NCBI RefSeq assembly: GCF_004295645.1
Contig: NZ_CP034752.1
Location: 434,001 to 498,000 of the forward strand
Source: Limnobaculum zhutongyuii
GTDB lineage: Bacteria; Pseudomonadota; Gammaproteobacteria; Enterobacterales; Enterobacteriaceae
Length of the DNA: 64,000 bases
Reading direction: 5' to 3'
Shown in pieces: positions 16,564 to 24,629 of the stretch. Numbering within the stretch: position 1 is the stretch's first letter; every line of letters starts with the position of its first letter. The position numbers and the translations under genes are program-made. A model generated the notes under the pieces. The model was not told where the DNA came from and searched no databases. It worked only from the letters and a program-made list of their open reading frames with translations.

Positions 16564-17862
16564 ATGGGCAAAAACGTCGTCGTACTGGGCACTCAATGGG
16601 GTGACGAAGGTAAGGGTAAGGTCGTTGACCTGCTGACTGAACGGGCTAAGTATGTTGTACGCTATCAGGGCGGACACAACGCAGGTCATACTCTGGTTAT
16701 CAACGGTGAAAAAACCGTTCTTCATTTGATTCCTTCCGGTATTCTTCGCGAAAACGTTATCAGCGTCATTGGTAACGGTGTGGTGTTATCTCCAGAAGCT
16801 TTAATGAAAGAGATGCGTGAATTGGAAGAACGCGGTATTCCTGTGCGCGAGCGTCTGCTCCTGTCAGGCGCTTGCCCGCTGATCCTTCCTTATCATGTCG
16901 CTCTCGATGTAGCTCGTGAGAAAGCACGCGGTTCAAAAGCGATTGGCACCACAGGACGTGGTATCGGGCCTGCTTATGAAGATAAGGCTGCTCGTCGTGC
17001 TCTGCGCGTCAGCGACTTATTTAACAAAGAGACGTTCGCAGCTAAGCTGAAAGAAGTAGTGGAATATCACAACTTCCAATTAGTGAATTACTACAAAGTT
17101 GACGCTGTTGATTATCAAACCGTTCTGGATGATGTCATGGCAGTTGCAGATATTTTGACCTCTATGGTGGTTGATGTATCTGACCTGCTGGACAACGCGC
17201 GCAAAAAAGGCGAGTTGATGATGTTTGAAGGGGCCCAGGGTACACTGCTGGATATTGACCACGGTTCATTCCCGTATGTGACCTCTTCGAATACCACCGC
17301 TGGTGGTGTTGCTACCGGTTCTGGCTTAGGCCCTCGTTATGTCGATTACGTATTAGGTATTGTAAAAGCCTATTCGACTCGCGTTGGTGCTGGTCCATTC
17401 CCGACAGAACTGTTTGATGATGTGGGTGAATTCCTTTGCCAGAAAGGCAATGAATTTGGCGCAACGACTGGTCGTCGCCGTCGTACCGGCTGGTTAGATG
17501 CTATCGCCGTTCGTCGTGCGGTACTGCTTAACTCTCTTTCCGGCTTCTGTATGACCAAACTGGACGTGCTGGATGGCCTGAAAGAAGTGAAAATCTGTGT
17601 TGGTTATCGCATGCCAGATGGTCGGGTTGTTGAAACTACGCCGCTGGATGCTGACGCCTGGGAAGGTATCGAACCAGTATATGAAAGCATGCCTGGCTGG
17701 TCTGAAACCACTTTTGGTGTTAAAGAGTTTGATAAACTGCCTCAGGCCGCGCGTAACTATATTAAGCGCGTTGAGGAGTTAACCGGTGTACCTGTAGATA
17801 TCGTTTCTACCGGTCCTGACCGTACTGAAACCATGATTTTACGCGATCCATTCGATGCGTAA
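16564..17862 (+). CDS. purA: Adenylosuccinate synthetase PurA
   Basis: PurA condenses IMP with aspartate using GTP to give adenylosuccinate, the committed step to AMP. The 432-residue product has the E. coli length. Motifs include the GTP-binding loop QWGDEGKGK, the IMP-binding QGGHNAGHT, TTGRGIGPAYEDK, GAQGTLLDIDHG, TGRRRRTGW and the C-terminal STGPDRTETM. The ATG at 16564 gives MGKNVVVLGTQW; an in-frame upstream start would add five non-conserved residues. It is followed by a strong terminator. Confidence 0.98.
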   Translation: MGKNVVVLGTQWGDEGKGKVVDLLTERAKYVVRYQGGHNAGHTLVINGEKTVLHLIPSGILRENVISVIGNGVVLSPEALMKEMRELEERGIPVRERLLLSGACPLILPYHVALDVAREKARGSKAIGTTGRGIGPAYEDKAARRALRVSDLFNKETFAAKLKEVVEYHNFQLVNYYKVDAVDYQTVLDDVMAVADILTSMVVDVSDLLDNARKKGELMMFEGAQGTLLDIDHGSFPYVTSSNTTAGGVATGSGLGPRYVDYVLGIVKAYSTRVGAGPFPTELFDDVGEFLCQKGNEFGATTGRRRRTGWLDAIAVRRAVLLNSLSGFCMTKLDVLDGLKEVKICVGYRMPDGRVVETTPLDADAWEGIEPVYESMPGWSETTFGVKEFDKLPQAARNYIKRVEELTGVPVDIVSTGPDRTETMILRDPFDA

Positions 17863-17886
17863 GTTTCATTATTGATGTACAGGTAA

Positions 17887-17914
17887 AAACCGGGCTAATC
17901 AGCCCGGTTTTTTT
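17887..17914 (+). terminator. Intrinsic terminator after purA
   Basis: A perfect 10-bp stem AAACCGGGCT / AGCCCGGTTT with an AATC loop is followed by TTTT, 24 bp after the purA stop. Confidence 0.93.
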
Positions 17915-18066
17915 ATCAGGAAAGTTATCCGCTTTGCCAGCTATCGTTTACTATATGCCGATAATGAACAACGACATTTGTATGCATAATATGCAAACCG
18001 GATAATTTTCAAGCGCATAGTCAACATGTTTGCTATTCTAAAAAGAGAGAAGTGAGTTCTTTTATT

Positions 18067-18148
18067 TGGCGCAAGGAGAAAAAAGCGCCAGAAATGCGGG
18101 TGAATCGTTAAACCCGCGATATACAGCCGACAGGATGCTAATGGCTGT
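18067..18148 (+). other. Three consecutive hairpins in the nsrR leader
   Basis: Three perfect inverted repeats lie in series before nsrR: TGGCGC (18067-18072) / GCGCCA (18085-18090), GCGGGT (18096-18101) / ACCCGC (18112-18117), and ACAGCC (18123-18128) / GGCTGT (18143-18148). None is followed by a U-tract. The first loop contains AAGGAG. They would form a structured 5' untranslated region in the nsrR-rnr transcript. The function is unknown. The rest of the 316-bp purA-nsrR gap holds the purA terminator and an AT-rich putative promoter zone. Confidence 0.5.
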
Positions 18149-18178
18149 CTGGAACGTAATTATTGTTATGAGGTGTTT

Positions 18179-18628
18179 GTGCAATTAACCAGTTTTACCG
18201 ATTATGGCCTGAGGGCCTTAATATATATGGCGTCGTTACCAGAGGGTGAGTTGACCAATATTACTGAGGTCACCGAAGTCTATGGCGTTTCGCGTAACCA
18301 TATGGTGAAGATTATTAATCAGTTGAGTCGTGTCGGCCTGGTGGATGCCGTGCGCGGAAAAAATGGTGGTATTCGTTTAGGTAAGGCCGCAGAAGATATC
18401 CGAATTGGTGATGTGGTTCGAGCCATGGAGCCATTGGCTCTGGTTAACTGTAGTCCGCAATTCTGCCATATCACGCCTTCCTGCCGCTTAAAAATAGTAT
18501 TGGATAATGCGGTAAAGGCTTTTTTACACGAACTTGATAGTCATACTCTCGCTGATATGGTGGTTGATAATACTGGACTGCAAACACTGCTGTTTATGGA
18601 GCATCCTGCCATATCGGTCAATAAATAA
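18179..18628 (+). CDS. nsrR: Nitric oxide-sensing repressor NsrR
   Basis: NsrR is an Rrf2-family repressor whose [2Fe-2S] cluster reacts with nitric oxide, relieving repression of nitrosative stress genes such as ytfE. The GTG at 18179 preceded by GAGG gives MQLTSFTDYGLRALIYMASLP, the conserved start. The winged helix-turn-helix spans about 1-80 (VSRNHMVKIINQLSR), and the cluster cysteines are in CSPQFCHITPSC (about residues 91-102). It is 149 residues. The order purA-nsrR-rnr-rlmB is the same as in E. coli, and nsrR ends 12 bp before rnr, so they are probably cotranscribed. Confidence 0.96.
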   Translation: MQLTSFTDYGLRALIYMASLPEGELTNITEVTEVYGVSRNHMVKIINQLSRVGLVDAVRGKNGGIRLGKAAEDIRIGDVVRAMEPLALVNCSPQFCHITPSCRLKIVLDNAVKAFLHELDSHTLADMVVDNTGLQTLLFMEHPAISVNK

Positions 18629-18640
18629 TAAGGATAAATA

Positions 18641-21076
18641 ATGACAAAAGATCCTTTCTTAGCCCGTGAAACTGAAAAGTACGGGGATCCCATTCCCAGC
18701 CGCGAATATATTCTCGATTTATTATCAAAGCGTCAGACGCCAGCCAGTCGTGATGAACTGGTAGAAGCGCTGGGACTGGAAAGCGAAGAACAACAAGAGG
18801 CGCTGCGTCGCCGTTTAAGAGCGATGGAGCGTGATGGCCAACTGGTTTTCACCCGTCGCCAATGTTATGCCCTGCCGGAACGCCTAGATATGGTGAAAGG
18901 TACGGTAATCGGCCATCGTGATGGCTATGGATTTTTACGGGTTGAAGGGAGCAAAGACGATTTATACCTTTCACCTGAACAGATGAAACTCACCATCCAC
19001 GGGGATGTGATTTTAGCCCAGCCGATGGAATTAGACCGTAAAGGCCGTCGCGAAGCACGTGTGGTACGAGTTTTAGTACCAAAAACCAGCCATATTGTCG
19101 GACGCTATTTCACTGATGCCGGAATAGGTTTTGTGGTGCCGGACGACAGCCGTCTGAACTTCGATATTTTGATTCCACCAGAAAGCATTATGGGTGCCCG
19201 CATGGGCTATGTAGTGGTGGTGGAACTGACTCAGCGACCAACCCGTCGTACCAAAGCTATCGGTAATATTATTGAAGTACTGGGCGACAATATGGGTACT
19301 TCAATGGCGGTAGATATTGCTCTGCGTACCCATGAAATTCCTTACGTCTGGCCTGAAGCGGTATTGAGTGAAGTTGAAGTTTTGAAAGAACAGGTACCAG
19401 AAAAAGCCAAAAAAGGGCGGGTTGATCTGCGTGATTTACCGCTGGTTACCATCGATGGCGAAGATGCCCGCGACTTTGATGATGCGGTATGCTGTGAGAA
19501 AAAAAGTGGCGGAGGTTGGCGCCTGTGGGTTGCCATTGCTGATGTTAGTTACTACGTGCGACCGGGAACCTCGCTGGATGCAGAAGCGCGTAGCCGCGGT
19601 AACTCCGTCTATTTCCCGTCACAGGTTATTCCGATGTTGCCGGAAGTATTATCTAACGGCCTCTGCTCGCTGAACCCTCAGGTCGACCGTCTGTGTATGG
19701 TTTGCGAAATGACGGTATCCAAAACCGGTAAGCTGACGTCATTTGAATTCTATGAAGCGGTGATGAATTCCCATGCTCGTCTGACCTATACCAAGGTTGC
19801 ACATATTCTGGAGGGTGATGCGGATCTACGCCAGCATTATCAACCGTTGGTTCCTATGCTGGAAGAGCTGCATAAGCTGTATCAAGTGCTGGATAAGTCT
19901 CGCGAACAGCGTGGTGGTATTTCGTTTGAAACTGAAGAACCGAAGTTTATCTTTAATGCTGAACGTCGTATCGAACGCATTGAGCCTCTGGTGCGTAATG
20001 ATGCGCATAAGATCATTGAAGAGTGCATGATTCTGGCAAACATTTCTGCTGCTCGTTTTGTTGAGCGCGCAGAAGAGCCAGCCGTGTTCCGTATTCACGA
20101 TCGTCCTAAAGGTGACAATCTGGGTTCGTTACGCAGCGTGCTGTCTGAATTGGGATTAACTCTGGGTGGTGGTTTAGAACCGGCACCGAAAGACTATGCC
20201 AAGCTGATGGATGCGGTGGCCGATCGTCCGGACCGTGAAATGTTGCAAACCATGTTGCTGCGTTCGATGAAACAAGCGGTTTATGACCCGGAAAATCGCG
20301 GTCACTTTGGTTTAGCCTTGGATGCTTACGCTCACTTTACTTCGCCAATTCGTCGTTATCCGGACCTCTCTTTACACCGGGCAATCAAGTTTGTACTGTC
20401 CGGTAAGAAAGGCGGTTCAACTTCCAGCGGCGGTTGGCACTACTCCATGGAAGAGATGCTGCAATTGGGTGAGCACTGTTCTATGACTGAACGTCGTGCT
20501 GATGAAGCCACGCGTGACGTAGCCGATTGGCTGAAGTGTGACTTTATGCAGGATCACGTGGGTGAAGTATTTAAAGGTACTATTTCCAGCGTGACTGGCT
20601 TCGGCTTCTTTGTCCGTCTGGACGATCTGTATATCGATGGTTTAGTGCATGTATCTACGCTGGAAAATGACTACTATCGGTTTGATAATGTCGGCCAGCG
20701 CTTAATTGGTGAGTCTTCTGGTCAGGCCTTCCGTCTTGGCGATAAAGTTGAGATAAAAGTCGAGGCTGTTCATCTGGATGAGCGCAAAATAGATTTTTCT
20801 CTGGTTTCCAGTGAGCGTCGTCCGCGTGGTGAAGGTAAAACGGAAAAAGAGCGGGGCAAAAAAGCGGCCCGTTCTAAAGCTGATAGCTTTGCTGCTGACA
20901 GTAATGTGCGGGTAAAAGCGCCAAGAAGAAGTAAGCCTAAGCAGGAAGAGGCGGGAAGCAAAGCTAAAGCTCCGGCTAAATCTAAAACTAAAGCGAAGGT
21001 TAAACCTTCAGCAAAAACTAAAAAGATAACTGCGGCATTAAAGAGTAAACGGGCTAAGAAAGCCGCCGATCTTTAA
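18641..21076 (+). CDS. rnr: Ribonuclease R
   Basis: RNase R is a processive 3'-5' exoribonuclease that degrades structured RNA and works in trans-translation and rRNA quality control. The 811-residue product has an N-terminal HTH-like segment, cold-shock domains (MVKGTVIGHRDGYGFLRVEG), the RNB catalytic domain with GEDARDFDDAV supplying the metal-binding aspartates, and a C-terminal S1 domain (about 640-725: GTISSVTGFGFFVRLDDLYIDGLVHVS). A lysine- and alanine-rich tail ends the protein, as in E. coli. The terminator-like hairpin after it suggests that rlmB may be partly uncoupled. Confidence 0.97.
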   Translation: MTKDPFLARETEKYGDPIPSREYILDLLSKRQTPASRDELVEALGLESEEQQEALRRRLRAMERDGQLVFTRRQCYALPERLDMVKGTVIGHRDGYGFLRVEGSKDDLYLSPEQMKLTIHGDVILAQPMELDRKGRREARVVRVLVPKTSHIVGRYFTDAGIGFVVPDDSRLNFDILIPPESIMGARMGYVVVVELTQRPTRRTKAIGNIIEVLGDNMGTSMAVDIALRTHEIPYVWPEAVLSEVEVLKEQVPEKAKKGRVDLRDLPLVTIDGEDARDFDDAVCCEKKSGGGWRLWVAIADVSYYVRPGTSLDAEARSRGNSVYFPSQVIPMLPEVLSNGLCSLNPQVDRLCMVCEMTVSKTGKLTSFEFYEAVMNSHARLTYTKVAHILEGDADLRQHYQPLVPMLEELHKLYQVLDKSREQRGGISFETEEPKFIFNAERRIERIEPLVRNDAHKIIEECMILANISAARFVERAEEPAVFRIHDRPKGDNLGSLRSVLSELGLTLGGGLEPAPKDYAKLMDAVADRPDREMLQTMLLRSMKQAVYDPENRGHFGLALDAYAHFTSPIRRYPDLSLHRAIKFVLSGKKGGSTSSGGWHYSMEEMLQLGEHCSMTERRADEATRDVADWLKCDFMQDHVGEVFKGTISSVTGFGFFVRLDDLYIDGLVHVSTLENDYYRFDNVGQRLIGESSGQAFRLGDKVEIKVEAVHLDERKIDFSLVSSERRPRGEGKTEKERGKKAARSKADSFAADSNVRVKAPRRSKPKQEEAGSKAKAPAKSKTKAKVKPSAKTKKITAALKSKRAKKAADL

Positions 21077-21093
21077 TCTGTCCGGTCATTATC

Positions 21094-21124
21094 GCAGGGC
21101 GGCCAGAGTGTCGCCCTGCTTTTA
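21094..21124 (+). terminator. Hairpin terminator between rnr and rlmB
   Basis: A perfect 8-bp stem GCAGGGCG / CGCCCTGC (21094-21119) is followed by TTTTAT, 18 bp after the rnr stop. Confidence 0.65.
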
Positions 21125-21149
21125 TATGGTATTGAAGAAGAACTGAGAC

Positions 21150-21884
21150 ATGAGTGAAATTATTTACGGGATCCATGCTGTTCAATCGCTGTTAGAGCGC
21201 GATCCTCAACGTTTTATTGAAGTATTTATTCTTAAAGGTCGTGAAGATCGTCGCCTGCTGCCGCTGATTCAGCAAATTGAACAAAACGGTATTTCGGTTC
21301 AGGTAGCTAATCGTCAGTGGCTGGATAATAAGGCCGAAGGGGCAGTACATCAGGGAATTGTCGCTCGAGTTAAAGAGGGGCGCCAGTATCAGGAAAACGA
21401 TCTGCCGGACCTGCTTGAAGGACTGGAGAAACCATTCCTGTTAGTACTGGATGGCGTTACCGATCCTCATAATTTGGGGGCTTGTTTGCGTAGTGCTGAT
21501 GCCGCCGGCGTCCATGCAGTAATTGTTCCTCGTGACCGTTCAGCCCAACTAAACGCAACGGCGAAAAAAGTCGCCAGCGGCGCGGCAGAAACCGTTCCTT
21601 TAATTCGGGTGACTAATCTGGCTCGTACTTTGCGTTATCTGCAAGAGCAAAATATCTGGATTGTGGGAACTGCCGGAGAAGCTGACCATACACTGTATCA
21701 GACCAAGTGTACCGGTCCGGTGGCTTTAGTTATGGGGGCTGAAGGTGAGGGCATGCGCCGCCTGACTCGTGAACACTGTGATGAACTGATTAGTATTCCA
21801 ATGGCGGGAAGTGTGTCATCGCTAAACGTATCGGTGGCGACCGGCATATGCCTGTTTGAGATTGTGCGCCAGCGCGGAGAGTAG
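21150..21884 (+). CDS. rlmB: 23S rRNA (guanosine-2'-O-)-methyltransferase RlmB
   Basis: RlmB methylates the ribose of G2251 in the 23S rRNA P loop. It is a SpoU/TrmH-family protein with a knotted SAM-binding domain. The 244-residue product has an N-terminal L30e-like substrate-binding domain (IYGIHAVQSLLERDPQRF). The three SPOUT motifs are DGVTDPHNLGACLRSADAAG, VMGAEGEGMRRLT and SIPMAGSVSSLNVSVATGI. Lengths and order match E. coli. It is the last conserved gene before the accessory region. Confidence 0.97.
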   Translation: MSEIIYGIHAVQSLLERDPQRFIEVFILKGREDRRLLPLIQQIEQNGISVQVANRQWLDNKAEGAVHQGIVARVKEGRQYQENDLPDLLEGLEKPFLLVLDGVTDPHNLGACLRSADAAGVHAVIVPRDRSAQLNATAKKVASGAAETVPLIRVTNLARTLRYLQEQNIWIVGTAGEADHTLYQTKCTGPVALVMGAEGEGMRRLTREHCDELISIPMAGSVSSLNVSVATGICLFEIVRQRGE

Positions 21885-21928
21885 TATTTTATCTGCTGAC
21901 AAACTTAATAAATCAGCACCTGAAAATA

Positions 21929-22085
21929 TTCCGACCGTAAAAACACCGTGCTTATATCCACTATCGGTAACGGTCGGTAAACCATCTGTACTTAGCAGTG
22001 GTGTGCGTTGGGCCTGGCCGGGTTAGGGGCGCTTCGTTGGCTTACGCCAAGTCGACCCCAACACCCGTCCCTCCCAACGATTAGC
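21929..22085. repeat. Structured dispersed repeat, copy A
   Basis: This intergenic element resembles the one at 34341-34500. Both share TATTC-CCGTAAAAACA near the start, then ACC-AT-TGTACTTAGC, GGGCCT, TAGGGGC, GACCCCAAC and CTCCC...CGATT in the same order. Here three stems can form: CCGACCGT (21931-21938) / ACGGTCGG (21970-21977), CGTTGGG (22006-22012) / CCCAACG (22073-22079), and TTGGC (22037-22041) / GCCAA (22046-22050). In copy B the stems have different bases but still pair. It fills most of the 316-bp rlmB-GST gap and contains no plausible ORF. Confidence 0.75.
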
Positions 22086-22129
22086 TATCTTAAGGTGCTA
22101 AACTGATCTATCAGAGTTTGTCATCAATG

Positions 22130-22163
22130 ATACGACCAGCATTGATGCTGGTCGTATTGTTTC
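22130..22163. terminator. Perfect 12-bp hairpin between rlmB and the GST gene
   Basis: ATACGACCAGCA (22130-22141) and TGCTGGTCGTAT (22146-22157) form a perfect stem with a TTGA loop, followed by TGTTT on the + strand. It lies between convergent genes and may terminate both, but the U-tract is short. Confidence 0.65.
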
Positions 22164-22200
22164 TGAATTTATCTGGCTCTTAAATCATTTAGCAGTATGC

Positions 22201-22821
22201 CTATCGCCAGACTTCTTTTAGTACCTCTTCTTCCCACTCCATCATTGACTGAAGGTTTAGCAGACGTTCAGCGTAGGCTTTAGCGGTTGGAGAAACCGGT
22301 AAGTCGTAGCTTTGGATTCTGAAAGCGACCGGTGCAAAAAAGGCATCTACGGCGGTGAATTTTTTACCTGCCAGAAAAGGGCCGCCAAATTGATTTAGTC
22401 CTTGTTCCCACAGTTCGCTTAGTCGAGCCAGTTCAGTGATTAATTGCTCTGATAATTGATGCGGGCGGATTCGTATGCCTACACTCATTGGACAACTGTT
22501 GCGTAGTACACCGAACCCGGAGTGCATTTCTGCGCTGGCACAGCGGGCCCAGGCGCGAGCTTCACGAGAGTCTGGCCAGGCTTCAGGATAAGACTCTGCA
22601 AGATACTCGGCAATAGCCAGAGAGTCCCAGACGATGGTTTGATCGTCAACCAGACAAGGTACCTTTCCTGACGGCGAGAAGCGACGAAATTTCTCCCAGT
22701 TAGAGCCGGTATCAAATGGAACGATACGTTCTTCAAAAGGAATGCCTAACTGACTGAGTAAAATCCAGGGGCGAAGCGACCATGAGGAGTAATTTTTATT
22801 GGCAATATACAGCTGATACAT
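22201..22821 (-). CDS. Glutathione S-transferase family protein
   Basis: The 206-residue product has the two-domain GST fold. The N-terminal thioredoxin-like domain (about 1-80) carries NKNYSSWSLRPWILL, where Ser residues would activate glutathione, and the cis-Pro/Glu-Ser type motif GKVPCLVDD...VWDSLAIAEYLAE. A helical C-terminal domain with GPFLAGKKFTAVDAFFAPVAFR follows. It is likely a cytoplasmic detoxification or thiol-transfer enzyme, but the substrate cannot be read from sequence. It is transcribed away from the AEC permease-like gene behind it, with a 76-bp gap. No homologue sits here in E. coli. Confidence 0.88.
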   Translation of the reverse strand: MYQLYIANKNYSSWSLRPWILLSQLGIPFEERIVPFDTGSNWEKFRRFSPSGKVPCLVDDQTIVWDSLAIAEYLAESYPEAWPDSREARAWARCASAEMHSGFGVLRNSCPMSVGIRIRPHQLSEQLITELARLSELWEQGLNQFGGPFLAGKKFTAVDAFFAPVAFRIQSYDLPVSPTAKAYAERLLNLQSMMEWEEEVLKEVWR

Positions 22822-22897
22822 GATGAGCTTCTCCTGATTATCAATGAATAATTAAACACTTCAGTATTTCATTGTAGGCTAAATTTTTTTCCGTTGG

Positions 22898-23854
22898 TTA
22901 AACCCGAACGCCAATCAGCGTCAGAATCAGCGGTGTGGTAATGGCTGACAGAATGGTGGAGATCACCATACTGGATGCAGCCGGACCAACAATAACGTTG
23001 AACTGACGCGCCATCAGATAGACATTAACGCCAACCGCCATTGATCCTAACAACACGACAACCTGCGTTTCCATGGGGGGAAGATTAAGCGCTACCGCCA
23101 GCAGCCAGACAATAAAGGGCTGTACGATAAGCTTTAAGGTACAAATCACGGAACTGATTTGCCAGCCATCACGAATGCGATATTCAGCTAATCCCATACC
23201 CAAAGCAACCAGTGACATGGGAGCAGCAATTTGCCCGAGCATGCTTACCGGTTGATCAACAACTGCAGGTAAATCATAGCCGGTCAAACTGAACAGCGTG
23301 CCGGAGATAATGCCAATAATTAGTGGATTTTTCAGCACGTTGGCGGCGGTTTTGGCAAAACCATTGATAGAGAGAGAACCACTGCGCGACCATTCAACCG
23401 ATACGGTAACCAGAGTCCAGAGGATTAAACCGTTAAATACTAATACCAGTGCGACAGAAGGCAGAGAAGCCTCGCCAAGTGCCACCGTCGCCACCGGAAT
23501 ACCCAACATGACGTTGTTGGAGAAGATTCCACCCAGTGCAAATACTGAACCCGAGGTTCCGTCCAGTTTCAGCATCTTTGCAGCCAGTACTCGTCCAATC
23601 ACAAAAACAATCAGACAACTACCAAAAAAGGCAATAAGCAAACGTGCATCGACCGGCGGTTGCTTAGAGAAGTTACACATCATACGAAATAACATGGCGG
23701 GTAGGGCCACGGAGAAAACGAATTTAGTCAGGCCATCAGCTACGTTTTTGCTCCATTTTGCCCAGCGAATGAGGGCATATCCCAATATGGCCAGAATAAA
23801 CAGCGGTGCAGAAAGGACAATTTGATGCCAGAGAGGAAGAAGGAAGCTTTGCAT
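22898..23854 (-). CDS. AEC (auxin efflux carrier) family transporter
   Basis: The 318-residue product is hydrophobic throughout, with about ten membrane segments, and fits the AEC family of bacterial permeases (MdcF/YwkB-like). Typical features are the N-terminal LSAPLFILAILGYALIRW, a central break, FSNNVMLGIPVATVALG with the conserved Asn/Gly-Ile-Pro motif, and the terminal STILSAITTPLILTLI. The substrate is unknown; family members carry malonate or other small carboxylates or effluxed compounds. It shares the strand with the GST gene and could be cotranscribed with it. It is not part of the E. coli gene order. Confidence 0.88.
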   Translation of the reverse strand: MQSFLLPLWHQIVLSAPLFILAILGYALIRWAKWSKNVADGLTKFVFSVALPAMLFRMMCNFSKQPPVDARLLIAFFGSCLIVFVIGRVLAAKMLKLDGTSGSVFALGGIFSNNVMLGIPVATVALGEASLPSVALVLVFNGLILWTLVTVSVEWSRSGSLSINGFAKTAANVLKNPLIIGIISGTLFSLTGYDLPAVVDQPVSMLGQIAAPMSLVALGMGLAEYRIRDGWQISSVICTLKLIVQPFIVWLLAVALNLPPMETQVVVLLGSMAVGVNVYLMARQFNVIVGPAASSMVISTILSAITTPLILTLIGVRV

Positions 23855-24629
23855 GTGATCCTATTAAGTAAATATACAAATAATGATCGTGCTAATCATA
23901 TGGGCAATCTTTTTATATTGAATATTTGCGAAATGATTTATTTATGACTATTACGTAGCTCGATTAAAACGTCAATACTCAGTCGGTGATTCAGAAATAA
24001 GTGCTTTATTTAATTATCAGGCAACATGATAACGCTGAAATTTTGGTCATTTACAGAAAGAGCCTCGAGTTACCTTAGTGATTCTAAGGCTTTTTTTGGA
24101 GGGGTAAATATTAGTTTACACCTGGTATTATTTTAATTTGGTTGTTAATTCATTGAATATAATATGGTTAATAAAGTCAATAAATTAAAATAGACTGTAT
24201 GGTTACTAAAAAACTATTTTTTATTAAAAAATAATAATGGACTTATATAATCAGGTTGTTTTTTGAGCTGTGAGTGTATTTTTATTATAAATAAACCATG
24301 TTTATATTATGGTTGTATGTATAAAAAACACGTATTTGTTTATTCTTATTTCTCATCAAAATTCATAAAAAACAAATTATTACACTTTCTTGTTGGTGAA
24401 GTATCAATAACGATACTATGAAGAAAATACTTTATTTAAAAAGAATTCTCTTAATATTTAATATCTATAAACTTGTTGTATAAAATACATAGGCTATTTT
24501 TTATAGTATGACCTTAATAACTAAACCTCTTTTTCTTTATGACTAATGGGAATGGGTTGTTGAATATAATATTTATATTGAATACCCCCTGTATTTGTGA
24601 GTATTTGTTTGTCCAATAGGTAATAATAT
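23855..24629. other. 775-bp AT-rich intergenic region upstream of the giant autotransporter
   Basis: No gene was found here. The first 250 bp are ordinary. From about 24100 to 24629 the sequence is strikingly A+T-rich, with long A and T runs and several TATAAT-like hexamers, so no single promoter can be chosen. Such DNA upstream of a large surface-protein gene is the usual kind of target for H-NS-type silencing, which is inference. A + strand terminator-like hairpin with no gene in front of it lies at 24057-24097. Confidence 0.6.
24057..24097 (+). terminator. Orphan terminator-like hairpin
   Basis: CCTTAG (24073-24078) / CTAAGG (24084-24089) around TGATT, with a possible alternative AGCCT / AGGCT pairing, is followed by C and seven Ts. 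No + strand gene precedes it: the closest, rlmB, ends 2.2 kb upstream. It may end an unannotated small RNA in 23880-24070. Confidence 0.55.

Noticed and set aside
23298..23825. 175-codon ORF on the + strand
   Set aside because: It is antisense to the AEC permease gene, has no family features, and its composition is the mirror of a membrane protein gene.
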